A stretch of 64,000 nt of DNA from Clostridiales bacterium CHKCI006 (GCA_900018345.1 FCNA01000033.1:23466-87465), one strand, 5' to 3'. Counted from the first letter of the stretch, positions 17,618 through 26,473 are shown. Notes: generated by a model from the sequence alone, not told the origin. Program-made: numbers and translations.

Positions 17618-18018
17618 TTTTCCTTACGCTTTTGCTGTTTGAGAGCATATTTCTTGGCTGCCTTTCTCAGGTGTTCTTGTCTTGCCAAAGCGGTTTGCTG
17701 ATTTTTACGCGCTTCATGCTGTTTGGAGATTGCCTGCATGGCTTTCGTTCCAACGCCTTTCGCTTGGCTCTCCTGACGAGCCAACCGCATGCGCCGTTTA
17801 AAGCGCACGGCTTTCGGTCTAGCCTTAATTGCCACAGCCGGACTAAATACCAGCAAATGAAACTGTCTTAAGATCCATTGAAGAACCATTTGATCGGACG
17901 GCTCTGTTCCAAAGGTCACTTTAGCGACCTGCATTTGTCCGTCCAAGGATTGTTCGAAAACCCCGACCCAAAAAGGATCTTCAAAAAAAACAGTCAGTTT
18001 GCATGAAATTTCATCCAT
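17602..18018 (-). CDS. yjdF: YjdF family protein (DUF2992)
   Basis: 138-aa DUF2992 protein matching the family from end to end. The N-terminal strand KLTVFFEDPFWVGVFEQ is followed by VAKVTFGTEPSDQ, and the basic C-terminus has GVGTKAMQAISKQHEARK and the terminal KKYALKQQKRKEKHRGH. Its biochemical role is not established; in Bacillota it is typically controlled by the yjdF riboswitch, which is present just upstream here. ATG at 18018 has AAGGAGG about 7 bases away. Two large alpha-CTD-like paralogues follow on the same strand. Confidence 0.93.
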   Translation of the reverse strand: MDEISCKLTVFFEDPFWVGVFEQSLDGQMQVAKVTFGTEPSDQMVLQWILRQFHLLVFSPAVAIKARPKAVRFKRRMRLARQESQAKGVGTKAMQAISKQHEARKNQQTALARQEHLRKAAKKYALKQQKRKEKHRGH

Positions 18019-18039
18019 TATCGTTTCCTCCTTATTGAT

Positions 18040-18155
18040 TCATACAAAGAAGGGACGACCCAAGGAGGGAGGGTTACTGACACGTGACGTGCGGCCGGAC
18101 TACCAACCGGCTCATGGTGTTTTTATCTTTGCAGTTTCATTTTAGCCTGATTCGA
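18040..18155 (-). ncRNA. yjdF-motif riboswitch
   Basis: The minus strand upstream of yjdF contains the conserved yjdF RNA pieces in order: AAAUGAAACUGCAAAGAUAA, ACACCAUGAGCCGGUUGGUA, GUCCGG, then AGUAACCCUCCCUCCUUGGG and GUCGUCCCUUCUU before the ribosome site. From general knowledge this class binds aza-aromatic compounds and acts on translation. The boundaries are approximate. Confidence 0.88.
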
Positions 18156-18255
18156 TGATACTGACAACTTCTTTTCACTATTGCTGGGAAGATTTTCTAA
18201 TAAATATTTACCTTGCCTAGAAAAGCAAGTAAAATACTTCTAAGGAGTGATGAAA

Positions 18256-18648
18256 ATGGATATCAATAAGGAAGTACTCGCAGCCATCTTAGATGCCTAT
18301 GCCTATGAAATTGTCTTTGTCGATCGGCAGCATATTGTGCGTTATATGAATAAGACTGCCAAGATCCGTTATGGAGCACGCGTTCAGATCGGTTCCAGCC
18401 TCTTTCAATGCCATAATGCCAATTCGAAAGCGAAGATCGAAGCCTTTCTCGAACGAGCTGATCATGGCGAAGATGAAATGTTTGAAACCTTAAATACAAA
18501 GACCGGTGAAAGAGAATTCTTCGTCCCTGTCCGCGATGCGTCTGGAACAGTCATCGGTTATTTTGAGCGCCACGAGATGCCATGGAGTCAGGAGGCGCCT
18601 GAAAAATCGGTGGCAGAATACTGGAAAAACAGACCTAATGAGAAATGA
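18256..18648 (+). CDS. Single PAS-domain protein
   Basis: About 130-aa stand-alone PAS sensor. It has YEIVFVDRQHIVRYMNKTA, then GSSLFQCHN, AKIEAFLERADHGEDEMFE and FVPVRDASGTVIGYFERHE, covering the full fold. No output domain is attached, so it presumably binds a cofactor or ligand and signals through a partner. ATG at 18256 was chosen because TAAGGAG is 8 bases upstream; GTG 18247 and ATG 18250 are too close to it. It is one of few plus-strand genes here and ends at a bidirectional terminator. Confidence 0.85.
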   Translation: MDINKEVLAAILDAYAYEIVFVDRQHIVRYMNKTAKIRYGARVQIGSSLFQCHNANSKAKIEAFLERADHGEDEMFETLNTKTGEREFFVPVRDASGTVIGYFERHEMPWSQEAPEKSVAEYWKNRPNEK

Positions 18649-18658
18649 CCAAAATTAA

Positions 18659-18685
18659 AACGTCGCTTGCTTGGCGACGTTTTTT
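18659..18685. terminator. Bidirectional terminator
   Basis: AACGTCGC, loop, GCGACGTT with T runs on both sides. It serves the PAS gene and the convergent phosphoesterase gene. Confidence 0.85.
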
Positions 18686-18703
18686 CAGTCTCTCTTATTG
18701 CAA

Positions 18704-19441
18704 TCAAAGTAACTTGAGAGGACAAAAATCCAAATAATCACCCGAAACCAGTGAATATTGGATCCCGCGATGTTCTCCTAATAAACTATCATGAAATCGC
18801 GCCTCACCATGACAATGGGAATAGATTACCTGTTCTACACCGTATTTTTCGGCGATGTCAGTCAATAAAGAACGATCTTCCAAAATACTAGTCGGCGGAT
18901 AATGTAAAAACATGATAAAGTGATGAAAGCCGGCCTGCATCGCTGCCTGAATAGACAATTCTAAACGATGCGCTTCACGTTGAATAAGCTTCTTTGCCTG
19001 TTTTTCCTTTTCTTGATCCCAGCAAATGATTTCCTGATGCACATTGAAATAGAAAGGACCCTCAAAAGTATATCCTTTTGTGCCAACCAGTGCATAGTTT
19101 TCATAGACAGCAAAATTATTCTGTAAGAAGAAAAGCTTTCCCTGATAACGGGCATTTAAAGCAGCGGTTTTATTGACGCTCCAGAACATATCGTGATTCC
19201 CGCGCAACAAAATCTTGCGGCCTGGCAGTCGCTCGATAAAAGCAAGATCTTCCTCACATTCAGACAGCTTTCTTCCCCAGGAATGATCCCCTGTCAAAAC
19301 AAGTGTATCTTCTTCTCGCACCCTTTCACACACATTTTGTTCAATTTTCTTTTCATGATCTTTCCAGACCGCACCAAAGCGATCCATAGATTTATCTGTC
19401 TGAAAACTCAGATGCAGATCCCCTAAAGCATAGAGAGCCAT
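18704..19441 (-). CDS. Metallophosphoesterase (calcineurin-like)
   Basis: 245-aa calcineurin-like phosphoesterase. The five metal-binding blocks are in order: GDLHLS (residue 7), GDHSWGR (about 51), GNHD (about 81), FLHYPP (about 178) and SHCHG (about 207). It is a predicted cytoplasmic dinuclear metal hydrolase; the substrate is unknown. The family includes YhaO/YmdB-like and nucleotide-hydrolysing enzymes. The gene stands alone: a terminator follows it and another lies upstream for the Ig-like gene. A TATAAT-like -10 lies on the minus strand at about 19582. Confidence 0.88.
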   Translation of the reverse strand: MALYALGDLHLSFQTDKSMDRFGAVWKDHEKKIEQNVCERVREEDTLVLTGDHSWGRKLSECEEDLAFIERLPGRKILLRGNHDMFWSVNKTAALNARYQGKLFFLQNNFAVYENYALVGTKGYTFEGPFYFNVHQEIICWDQEKEKQAKKLIQREAHRLELSIQAAMQAGFHHFIMFLHYPPTSILEDRSLLTDIAEKYGVEQVIYSHCHGEARFHDSLLGEHRGIQYSLVSGDYLDFCPLKLL

Positions 19442-19614
19442 CTTTCAATCTCCTTTCATTTCTTCCATTCAGTAACCAAAATAACCAAACAGATCTGACG
19501 ATGGCAGCATTCCATCGGTTTGAACAATCTTCATGTTCCCTGCTTTTCAATAAATAGGAAGCTGCTTTCTAGCATTGATTATATCATGTTTAAATCAGGT
19601 TGGCATACCAAACT

Positions 19615-19646
19615 AAAAAGCTTCTCATCACGGTTGGATGAGAAGC
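19615..19646 (-). terminator. Terminator of the Ig-like membrane protein gene
   Basis: Minus strand: GCTTCTCATC, 7-base loop, GATGAGAAGC, then five T. Confidence 0.8.
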
Positions 19647-19693
19647 ACTTTAACATACCATTGACCTTGAGATGTGAATTGGTTTCCTTTTCA

Positions 19694-20758
19694 TCAAGGG
19701 TTGCAGACACTGCATGGACGCAGGCCTTCACTTTGTGCCTGTGAAAGTGAAATGGCGATCTTACTTTTTCTCAAGTAGCGACAATTGGCTCGGTGATAAC
19801 AATCACCGGTCTTTGTTTTATAGACAGTATACGACACATCCAGCGTTGAATGATCCACGGAAGGCTGAGTCTGAGCAGGCTGCGATGCGTTCACCGTCAC
19901 ATCACAAGCAACTTCCTTTCCGCCGACTTCAGCCGATATGGTGGCACTGCCCGTGCCTACCGCAACCACATTGCCGGAAGAATCAACGGTTACCACCTGT
20001 TCATTGCTTGAGTGAAAATGAACTGCCTCATGACTATTCGTACTGACCTCCAGTTTCCCCGTTCCGGACTGATCCAGGGTCAATGTCGTCGAAGCTAAGT
20101 TCAGTTCCAGCGGCTGGATGACGATCGGTAATTCGACATCACACTGATTACCATATCGATCCTTCACTGTAACAAGTCCACTGTAGGTACCCGCTGTATT
20201 GTAAATGATCTGAGAGTCATCAAAATCGACCTCATAATCAGAATAATCCGCAACTGTGATATATTTTTCTACATCCAAAGATTCATTTTCCAGGATGACC
20301 GGTTCTTCCACAATTGTGACTTCAGGTGCAGTGGAATCAACAAGCGTGACCAGAAGCGTCTTTTGAAAACCATGATACTGATAATTGACAGCATATTCTC
20401 CTGCACGCGGATGTGTCGATTTCAATGCCGAATCTACATCCATTATGACCGTCTCTTTCCTATCCGGATCCATATCGAGATAATCCGTGAAATCGGGAAG
20501 CGTCTTCCCGCACTCAAAAGTGACTTCCGTCGCATTCAATTGAAATTGGGTATAATCCCAGTAACTGACTCCGGCAATCATCAAAAGCACTACCGCCAGG
20601 ACCAACCCGATCTTCTTTAACTTCTTATATTTCATCAACACAAAACTCCCAATGCGAAATTTCTTTTTCTGATCAATGAACTGTTCGTCCTGAGGCATCG
20701 GAGAGCTCTCCCTCTCTTCAATTTCAGAAAAATCAATGTTCCTGGTTTGGTCAGTCAT
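19694..20758 (-). CDS. Membrane-anchored protein with bacterial Ig-like domains and Cys motif
   Basis: 354-aa surface protein. Residues about 1-40 are cytoplasmic and acidic, then basic. A single membrane helix (IGLVLAVVLLMIAGVSYW) follows at about 49-66, so this is a signal-anchor type II protein. Outside are Ig-like repeats (about 75-205), then a BIG2-type domain (about 206-280: VTVDSSGNVVAVGTGSATISA). The C-terminal about 45 residues are a compact Cys module (VYKTKTGDCYHRANCRYL, then GLRPCSVCNP), like the small metal-binding tail seen on many Bacillota exported proteins. It probably acts in the cell envelope; the ligand is unknown. No strong ribosome site precedes ATG 20758. Confidence 0.82.
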   Translation of the reverse strand: MTDQTRNIDFSEIEERESSPMPQDEQFIDQKKKFRIGSFVLMKYKKLKKIGLVLAVVLLMIAGVSYWDYTQFQLNATEVTFECGKTLPDFTDYLDMDPDRKETVIMDVDSALKSTHPRAGEYAVNYQYHGFQKTLLVTLVDSTAPEVTIVEEPVILENESLDVEKYITVADYSDYEVDFDDSQIIYNTAGTYSGLVTVKDRYGNQCDVELPIVIQPLELNLASTTLTLDQSGTGKLEVSTNSHEAVHFHSSNEQVVTVDSSGNVVAVGTGSATISAEVGGKEVACDVTVNASQPAQTQPSVDHSTLDVSYTVYKTKTGDCYHRANCRYLRKSKIAISLSQAQSEGLRPCSVCNP

Positions 20759-20894
20759 TATGTTTACTCGTCATTATTATAGACGAATCAACTTATTTGG
20801 GCAAGTTCCTGTTTCATGAGTCAATAAGGTTTTAGAAAATCGATTGACAGCAAGCCAAATGCTTGAATCAAAAGGGATCTCTTAAAAGATGGAC

Positions 20895-20918
20895 AAAAAA
20901 CACCTGCCTAAACAGGTG
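20895..20918 (-). terminator. Intrinsic terminator downstream of the macrodomain gene
   Basis: Minus strand: CACCTG, 6-base loop, CAGGTG, then six T. It lies about 145 bases after the macrodomain stop. Confidence 0.8.
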
Positions 20919-21061
20919 CTCGATCACAGGATGCAATCGCCCAGATCACGGCAACAGGATCGTCGCATTGAAGGACCTTTTCTATCTCGCCAGGATCAGG
21001 ACGTCAAGCCTGTACTCCTTTATCAGTTATCTGAATCGTTCTTTCCAGGATATCCCCTCTT

Positions 21062-22030
21062 CTATTGTCTTCCTAATAGTTCCAAATCATTCTCATATAA
21101 AATCATATTGTTTTCGACGATGTTATACATTTGATGTTCAAGAAAATACTCAATCGCAAGGTCAAAGCGACTGTTATGGGTCAGCAGCATGCCCGCCTTA
21201 GCGAGCAGCTGATTGGCTTCATCTACATTGAGGCGAAGGGAGATAGCCAAAGCGCAGACTGTATTTTTCGTCGGATGATAATTGTTGGTGGAAATCATCT
21301 TGGAAAAATGCTGTTTACTGATATTGGCTCCATGATAGACATCTGCATTTTTCAGACCCTTTTGTCTGATCAGGTTTAACAGATAAACAGAGAACGATTC
21401 ATCGAGCTGCAAAAGATATTCTTGCAGGCTCGAAGGCGGCAAGACGCGCCGCTGTTTGTGAAGCGCCTCCCTCTGAAAAAGGGAAACTACTGATGACTCC
21501 GTATAATTTTCATCAATATAAGTGCGCAAGTCTGTAGACCATTGAAGCGAAGCCTCAACCGAGCTTCTATCATAGACCACCAGGATGACCTGCATCTCGT
21601 GCTGCATCAAAAAATCGTAAATGGCCTTGGCAGCGACCTTGATGGCAATGTCTTTTGGAAAACCGTAAGTACCTGATGAAATCAGTGGAAAAGCCATGCT
21701 TTCACAACCCAAATGCATCGCCAAAGTCATACTTCGGGTATAACAGGAGCTAAGGGCCTCCAGCTCGCCATACGAACCACCCTTCCAAACAGGACCAACA
21801 GTATGAAGAATATATCTCGCCGGCAAAGCAAAACCGGAAGTGACAGCCACCTCTCCAACAGGAATGTGCCCGATCTTCTTTCTTTCTGCCAGCAGTGCTT
21901 CCTTCCCGGCCGCTTCATAGATTGCCTGATCTGTTCCAGGGGCATAAACAGGTTCAGGATTCGCTGTGTTCACTATGGCATCTGCTTTGACCCTGGTAAT
22001 ATCATCATGAATAATACGAAATGCCATCAT
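21062..22030 (-). CDS. Macrodomain protein with C-terminal helical domain
   Basis: About 322-aa ADP-ribose-binding macrodomain protein. The N-terminal macrodomain (about 1-165) shows DAIVNTANPEPVYAPG (in place of the usual NAAN), a Gly-rich phosphate loop (AFPLISSGTYGFP) and ILHTVGPVW. The C-terminal 125 residues are helical with an HTH-like stretch (NISKQHFSKMISTNN...CALAISLRLNVDEANQLL). It probably removes or reads ADP-ribose or O-acetyl-ADP-ribose; which is unclear. ATG at 22030 follows GAAGGGAG closely; 22027 is possible. It follows the ADP-ribosylglycohydrolase gene by 30 bases, so the two are likely one operon for ADP-ribose metabolism. Confidence 0.9.
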   Translation of the reverse strand: MMAFRIIHDDITRVKADAIVNTANPEPVYAPGTDQAIYEAAGKEALLAERKKIGHIPVGEVAVTSGFALPARYILHTVGPVWKGGSYGELEALSSCYTRSMTLAMHLGCESMAFPLISSGTYGFPKDIAIKVAAKAIYDFLMQHEMQVILVVYDRSSVEASLQWSTDLRTYIDENYTESSVVSLFQREALHKQRRVLPPSSLQEYLLQLDESFSVYLLNLIRQKGLKNADVYHGANISKQHFSKMISTNNYHPTKNTVCALAISLRLNVDEANQLLAKAGMLLTHNSRFDLAIEYFLEHQMYNIVENNMILYENDLELLGRQ

Positions 22031-22060
22031 TCCCACTCCCTTCTGTCGCTTTGACGATAT

Positions 22061-22858
22061 TTAACCTAATCGATAGGATGATTCAAACTGCTTGACGATA
22101 TCCTGCAGAAACGGATCCAAACGGAGCATGGCTTCTTTTTTAAAATCATTCGGCATTCCTGCATAGGCTTCCGCGATGCCGCCGGCCATGCACGCCAGTG
22201 TATCACTGTCACCGCCTAGCGTCACCGCCAGACGGATCACCTCTTCGTAATCCTTTCCTTCCAGAAAACATAGAATGGCTTCCGGAACAGAATGCTGACA
22301 AGTCTCATCAAAGCGATAATTTGGACGAATGGCATCCAATGAACGATTGAGATCATACTGAAATGTCTGCATGATATACTCTTTGATCTCTGTCTTATCC
22401 GCACCATTTCGGGCCAGATAAATAGCCGAGGCAATCGCAGCCGCCCCTTTGATCCCCTCAGGATGATCATGCGTGACCTTTGCCGTCAGTTCTGCCACGT
22501 GTAAAGTCTCGTCAAGAGTCGGGTACATCCAGCCAACTGCCGATACGCGCATCGCGCTTCCGTTGCCAAAACTGTGATAAGGTTGAGGACGTGGGGAATG
22601 CAGCCAACGTGAAAACATCCCACCATAACTTCCATTCGGATAACGCCGTCCAAAGCTGCGCATGTGCCTGACCAGCGCTTCGCAGATCACTTCACCACTT
22701 TGGCCCTTTGTTTCCATTAAGGCCTGGGCCACCGCTAAAGTCATAAATGTATCATCCGTTGGTTTAGAGCCTTCGCTTAACAAAGGAAAAGCCATATCCC
22801 TGGTCGGATGAAATTCAAATACAGAGCCTACTATATCTCCAAAAATAGCACCTAACAT
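22061..22858 (-). CDS. ADP-ribosylglycohydrolase (ARH/DraG family)
   Basis: About 265-aa ADP-ribosyl hydrolase. Metal-site motifs are GDIVGSVFEF at the N-terminus, SKPTDDTFMTLAV (Thr-Asp-Asp) near residue 30 and GGDSDTLACMAGGIAEAYAG near 220. It would split ADP-ribose from proteins or from free ADP-ribosylated molecules; the exact bond is unknown. I moved the start to ATG 22858 because AAAGGAGG is well placed there and the domain begins at MLGAIFGD. It forms an operon with the macrodomain gene. TATACT at 22892-22897 (minus) may be the -10 box. Confidence 0.92.
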   Translation of the reverse strand: MLGAIFGDIVGSVFEFHPTRDMAFPLLSEGSKPTDDTFMTLAVAQALMETKGQSGEVICEALVRHMRSFGRRYPNGSYGGMFSRWLHSPRPQPYHSFGNGSAMRVSAVGWMYPTLDETLHVAELTAKVTHDHPEGIKGAAAIASAIYLARNGADKTEIKEYIMQTFQYDLNRSLDAIRPNYRFDETCQHSVPEAILCFLEGKDYEEVIRLAVTLGGDSDTLACMAGGIAEAYAGMPNDFKKEAMLRLDPFLQDIVKQFESSYRLG

Positions 22859-23148
22859 GGTTTTATTCCCTCCTTTATTGACACCATTAAGTATAGCGCA
22901 TCCATAACATGAAAAGGTCAACTGTCAGTGGACTTTATCAAAAATATGACACCCTTCATACCTTCAAATCATGGATATGATGAATGAATCAGTTAATTCA
23001 AATGTAGCTTGCAAAGCCTGGTTATGCAAGCATTTTTCCTGAAAAAATGAAGATCATTTTCTATTCCTCCTAAAAACTTTTCTTTGCATTTTTTCTAAAA
23101 TATGATAAAGTGAAGGTGTTCCAAAATATGAATAGGGGGAAAGGAAAA

Positions 23149-24504
23149 ATGAACAAGTTTTTCAAACTGAAAGAAAATGGAACGACCGTTTCAACGGAAA
23201 TCATGGCCGGCATTACCACTTTCTTTGCCATGGCTTACATCATTGCCGTGAATCCAAACACGCTGTCCCAGGCCGGCATGGAATGGGGAGCTGTCTTCCT
23301 GGCAACCATCATTTCAGCTGTGATCGGTACCTTGATCATGGGGCTTGTAGCCAATGTGCCTTATGCGCAGGCACCTGGAATGGGATTAAATGCTTTCTTT
23401 GTTTATACGGTCTGTGCTCAGCTGCAGTTTACCTGGCAGCAAGCGTTATCCATGGTATTCATCTGTGGTTTGATTAATATTTTTATTACTGTTACAAAGA
23501 TCAGAAAAGTCATCATTAAAGCCATTCCGCAGTCTTTACAGAATGCGATTGGCGGGGGAATTGGTGTCTTTATCGCTTACCTTGGCTTTTTGAATGTCGG
23601 TTTTATTACCTTTGACAGTGGTGTTCCTGCCATTGCCACACTCAATCAGCCAGTCTTATGGATCTTCCTGATTGGTTTACTGCTGGCAGTCGTTTTAACG
23701 TTAAAGAATGTAAAGGGCGGTATTTTGATTGCCATCATTGTTACCACCTTATTAGGGATTCCATTCGGTGTCACTTCGACAACAGATACAGTTAGCTTTA
23801 CCGAAGCCTTACAGGCACTGCCATCCACCTTTGGTGTGATCTTTACTTCTGAAGGACTGCCTTCACTCTTGGCGGATGCCTCACGTTTACCATTGGTGCT
23901 GATTACGATCTTTGCCTTCAGTATGTCTGATACTTTTGATACGATTGGTACCTTTATCGGCACAGGCAGACGCAGCGGCATTTTCTCTGAAGAAGATGAA
24001 ATGGCACTGGAATCAAGCAGTGGTTTCAGTTCGAAGATGGACAAGGCCTTATTTGCTGATGCGACAGCCACTTCAATTGGAGCTATTTTCGGTACAAGCA
24101 ACACAACTACTTATGTAGAAAGTGCTGCAGGTATCGGAGCAGGCGGCAGAACTGGTTTGACCTCTGTTGTCACAGCCATCTGTTTTGCCTTGAGCGCTTT
24201 CCTGGCGACTTTTGTCAGTGCGATTCCTTCGGCAGCAACAGCACCTGCGCTTATCATCGTCGGCTGCATGATGGTTTCCTCTTTTGCTCAGATTCAATGG
24301 GATCGCCTTGAGGATGCGATTCCTGCCTTCTTTGCCGGAATCTTCATGGCGCTGTGTTACAGTATTTCCTACGGTATTGCGAGTGCCTTTATCTTCTACT
24401 GCATCATTAAGATCTTTAAGAAAGAAGCCAAGGAAATCCATCCTATCATTGCCGGTGTTGCCTTGCTGTTTGTTTTAAACTTCATTTTACTGGCCATTAT
24501 CTAG
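23149..24504 (+). CDS. NCS2 family purine permease (guanine/hypoxanthine type)
   Basis: About 451-aa nucleobase:proton symporter of the NCS2/AzgA group, resembling PbuG/PbuO. Typical pieces are STEIMAGITTFFAMAYIIAVNP, QAPGMGLNAFF, NAIGGGIGVFIAYLG, and FSMSDTFDTIGTFIGTG with a conserved Asp pair. About 12-14 membrane helices span the length. ATG at 23149 has AAAGG upstream; the extra codons from 23110 are unlikely to be used. I looked for a purine riboswitch in front and saw none. A hairpin (GCTTGCA..TGCAAGC, then ATTTTT) lies at 23006-23040, possibly a weak upstream terminator. Confidence 0.92.
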   Translation: MNKFFKLKENGTTVSTEIMAGITTFFAMAYIIAVNPNTLSQAGMEWGAVFLATIISAVIGTLIMGLVANVPYAQAPGMGLNAFFVYTVCAQLQFTWQQALSMVFICGLINIFITVTKIRKVIIKAIPQSLQNAIGGGIGVFIAYLGFLNVGFITFDSGVPAIATLNQPVLWIFLIGLLLAVVLTLKNVKGGILIAIIVTTLLGIPFGVTSTTDTVSFTEALQALPSTFGVIFTSEGLPSLLADASRLPLVLITIFAFSMSDTFDTIGTFIGTGRRSGIFSEEDEMALESSSGFSSKMDKALFADATATSIGAIFGTSNTTTYVESAAGIGAGGRTGLTSVVTAICFALSAFLATFVSAIPSAATAPALIIVGCMMVSSFAQIQWDRLEDAIPAFFAGIFMALCYSISYGIASAFIFYCIIKIFKKEAKEIHPIIAGVALLFVLNFILLAII

Positions 24505-24524
24505 ATTTCATTTTGAATGATGAA

Positions 24525-24555
24525 TAGAGAAATCTCTCAGGTTTCTCTTTTTTGT
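24525..24555 (+). terminator. Terminator of the purine permease gene
   Basis: AGAGAAA, loop, TTTCTCT followed by a T run. Confidence 0.75.
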
Positions 24556-24603
24556 CATCATCCCGTCATATAAAAAAGACATTCCTATCAGGGAATATCC
24601 TCT

Positions 24604-25320
24604 TTACAAATGATACATGCTTAGCGTTGCACGAATAGCCTCCAGCATCTCTCTTAGTTTTTTATTCTCTTCTCTTAACGCTAAAAGCTCCTCGTTTTCT
24701 GTAGGCAGTTCAACCACTTTTTTCTTTCGTCCACGGCGTTCTCGCACAATACGATCCTCCGGTGCCGCTGTTTCATTATATTTTCTGATCCAGAGATTCA
24801 AAGAGCTGAATTTGACTTCTAAACGCGCCGCAATATCTCGCATGCTCATTTCCGGGTGCTGACGAACATACATGATGGCTTCTTCTTTGGTATGATTGGT
24901 ATACCGTGCACGCCGCATCCCCTTTTTTTGACTCGTCTTGCCTTTCTTTCTCAGCTTCATTTTGGCAGGTGCAGATTCATTATACTTTCTGATCCAAACA
25001 CTCAGAGTACTGAAGGAGAGCTGCAAAGCATCGGCAATCTGCTTCACAGACATTTCCGGATGCTCACGCACATACTGCAACGCCGCTTCTTTTGTCTTGG
25101 CATCATGACGAAATCCGGTCCCACTGGGAGCTACGCCGCCACGTTGGATCTTCTGATTGGCATCAACAGACAGGTTATAATTACGAATCCATAAATTTAA
25201 GGTACTGAAGGAAACTCCTCGCTCATTCGCAATGGCCTTAACGCTCATCTCGGGATGATCTCTCACATATTGAATCGTTTCCTCTTTAAATGGTTGATCA
25301 TATGATTTTCTCTTTGGCAT
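24604..25320 (-). CDS. Triple-HTH transposase-like DNA-binding protein
   Basis: 238-aa protein built of three near-identical HTH units: residues about 10-50 (YVRDHPEMSVKAIAN...STLNLWIRNYN), 78-118 (YVREHPEMSVKQIAD...STLSVWIRKYN) and 145-185 (YVRQHPEMSMRDIAA...SSLNLWIRKYN). Basic linkers separate them, and a C-terminal coiled coil follows (ENEELLALREENKKLREML). Each unit looks like the HTH of an IS3-type OrfA, and the coiled coil resembles the OrfA zipper, but there is no catalytic partner, no terminal inverted repeat that I can see, and the triplication is unusual. It is probably a domesticated DNA-binding protein. ATG at 25320; its own unit. Confidence 0.85.
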   Translation of the reverse strand: MPKRKSYDQPFKEETIQYVRDHPEMSVKAIANERGVSFSTLNLWIRNYNLSVDANQKIQRGGVAPSGTGFRHDAKTKEAALQYVREHPEMSVKQIADALQLSFSTLSVWIRKYNESAPAKMKLRKKGKTSQKKGMRRARYTNHTKEEAIMYVRQHPEMSMRDIAARLEVKFSSLNLWIRKYNETAAPEDRIVRERRGRKKKVVELPTENEELLALREENKKLREMLEAIRATLSMYHL

Positions 25321-25612
25321 TTCCTGTTTTTCTCCTTATGCAATGATTAAATACTTAAGTCATAGATTATTCTTGAAATCATGAAAAAGGGGTCGTTTGA
25401 TGTAAATAACAATATCAGTCGAATGATGAACAAAAGCACCTCCCCTTCCCCTCTTTTTAACAAAACATCATGGTAGACTACATTTTATTTTGTTATAACT
25501 ATAAATTACAGCAACTACTCAAATAAATCAATCAAAAAACATGCATTTATTCTATTTTTTATTTCATTTGAACAAATAACAATGATATCAGTCATAAAAA
25601 AATAGTCATGTT

Positions 25613-26473
25613 TTAACCACGACTATTCTTTAAACAAACAATACCATTCAAAGGCACCTTGGCCCAATGAGATACCAATGCACATTTAGACATGAATAAA
25701 AAATACAGGTTCTCCTTACGACATCCTTTTAAACCTTCATAATTCCCCTGACCTTTCGCAATAACCACATCGGCCTTGGCAAAAGTGTCTTGAAAAGCTT
25801 CTGAAGTCCGTTCCAATACGGTGCCCAATGAACCATCGCCATTACTGATGATCCTGGCCACTACACTCATCCCGATCTCATCGGCATCCTGTAAGGTCAC
25901 ATCATTGACAATTGCCTTTCCTCTGACGGCATAAGTGACTTCTATTTGCGGATAAAACTGTTTCAGACATTCGATCAAATAACGGTCAATGACGATCTCA
26001 CCACAGTTATCGCCTAAATAAAGCAACCTTTTGGCATGATGAACAGAGGCAAACAATGACATGGAATCATCGTGAGCCAATTGAGGGGTGGGTGCATTCA
26101 AAAGAAGCTGTCTGACTTGCTCATCCTCCAGCAAATCTTTCGCTGAAAAATCAATGAGATTCGCTGCAATCGCCACCTTTAGGACCTTATTCAGATCCTG
26201 TCCGATAGCTGCTTGAATCTCAGGCAGCCACGCCAACATCTTCTGGTTATACTCATGTTTGATCGAAGCATAGGGATCTGGCTGGTGGATCCGTTTAGTT
26301 ATCAAGGACCAGATTTCTGCCATGATAGCAGGATTAGACTGCTGCATATCACACTGTTTCAAATAGGCTTGCACCTCTTTTTTCAAAGCGCTCTTTTCCA
26401 TTTCATCCATCTGCACCAATTGTGCCACCTTATCAACTTGTTTGTAGTCACATTCAAAACATGCTTGATTCAT
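25613..26473 (-). CDS. ARMT1/DUF89-like damage-control phosphatase
   Basis: 286-aa DUF89 family protein. Motifs are an N-terminal Cys pair (CFECDYKQ), LGDNCGEIVIDRYL (the metal-binding Asp-Asn) near residue 155, and KGQGNYEGL near 245. The family is proposed to hydrolyse damaged or excess phosphometabolites with a divalent metal (Co, Ni or Mn). GAGGAG precedes ATG 26473. It stands alone in an AT-rich stretch. The family call is solid, the substrate unknown. Confidence 0.88.
   Translation of the reverse strand: MNQACFECDYKQVDKVAQLVQMDEMEKSALKKEVQAYLKQCDMQQSNPAIMAEIWSLITKRIHQPDPYASIKHEYNQKMLAWLPEIQAAIGQDLNKVLKVAIAANLIDFSAKDLLEDEQVRQLLLNAPTPQLAHDDSMSLFASVHHAKRLLYLGDNCGEIVIDRYLIECLKQFYPQIEVTYAVRGKAIVNDVTLQDADEIGMSVVARIISNGDGSLGTVLERTSEAFQDTFAKADVVIAKGQGNYEGLKGCRKENLYFLFMSKCALVSHWAKVPLNGIVCLKNSRG

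Noticed and set aside
22925..23148. Purine riboswitch upstream of the NCS2 permease
   Set aside because: The conserved loop sequences of the purine aptamer are not present; only a short hairpin is seen.
24604..25320. Active IS3-type element around the triple-HTH gene
   Set aside because: No OrfB-like DDE gene, frameshift window or terminal inverted repeats flank it.
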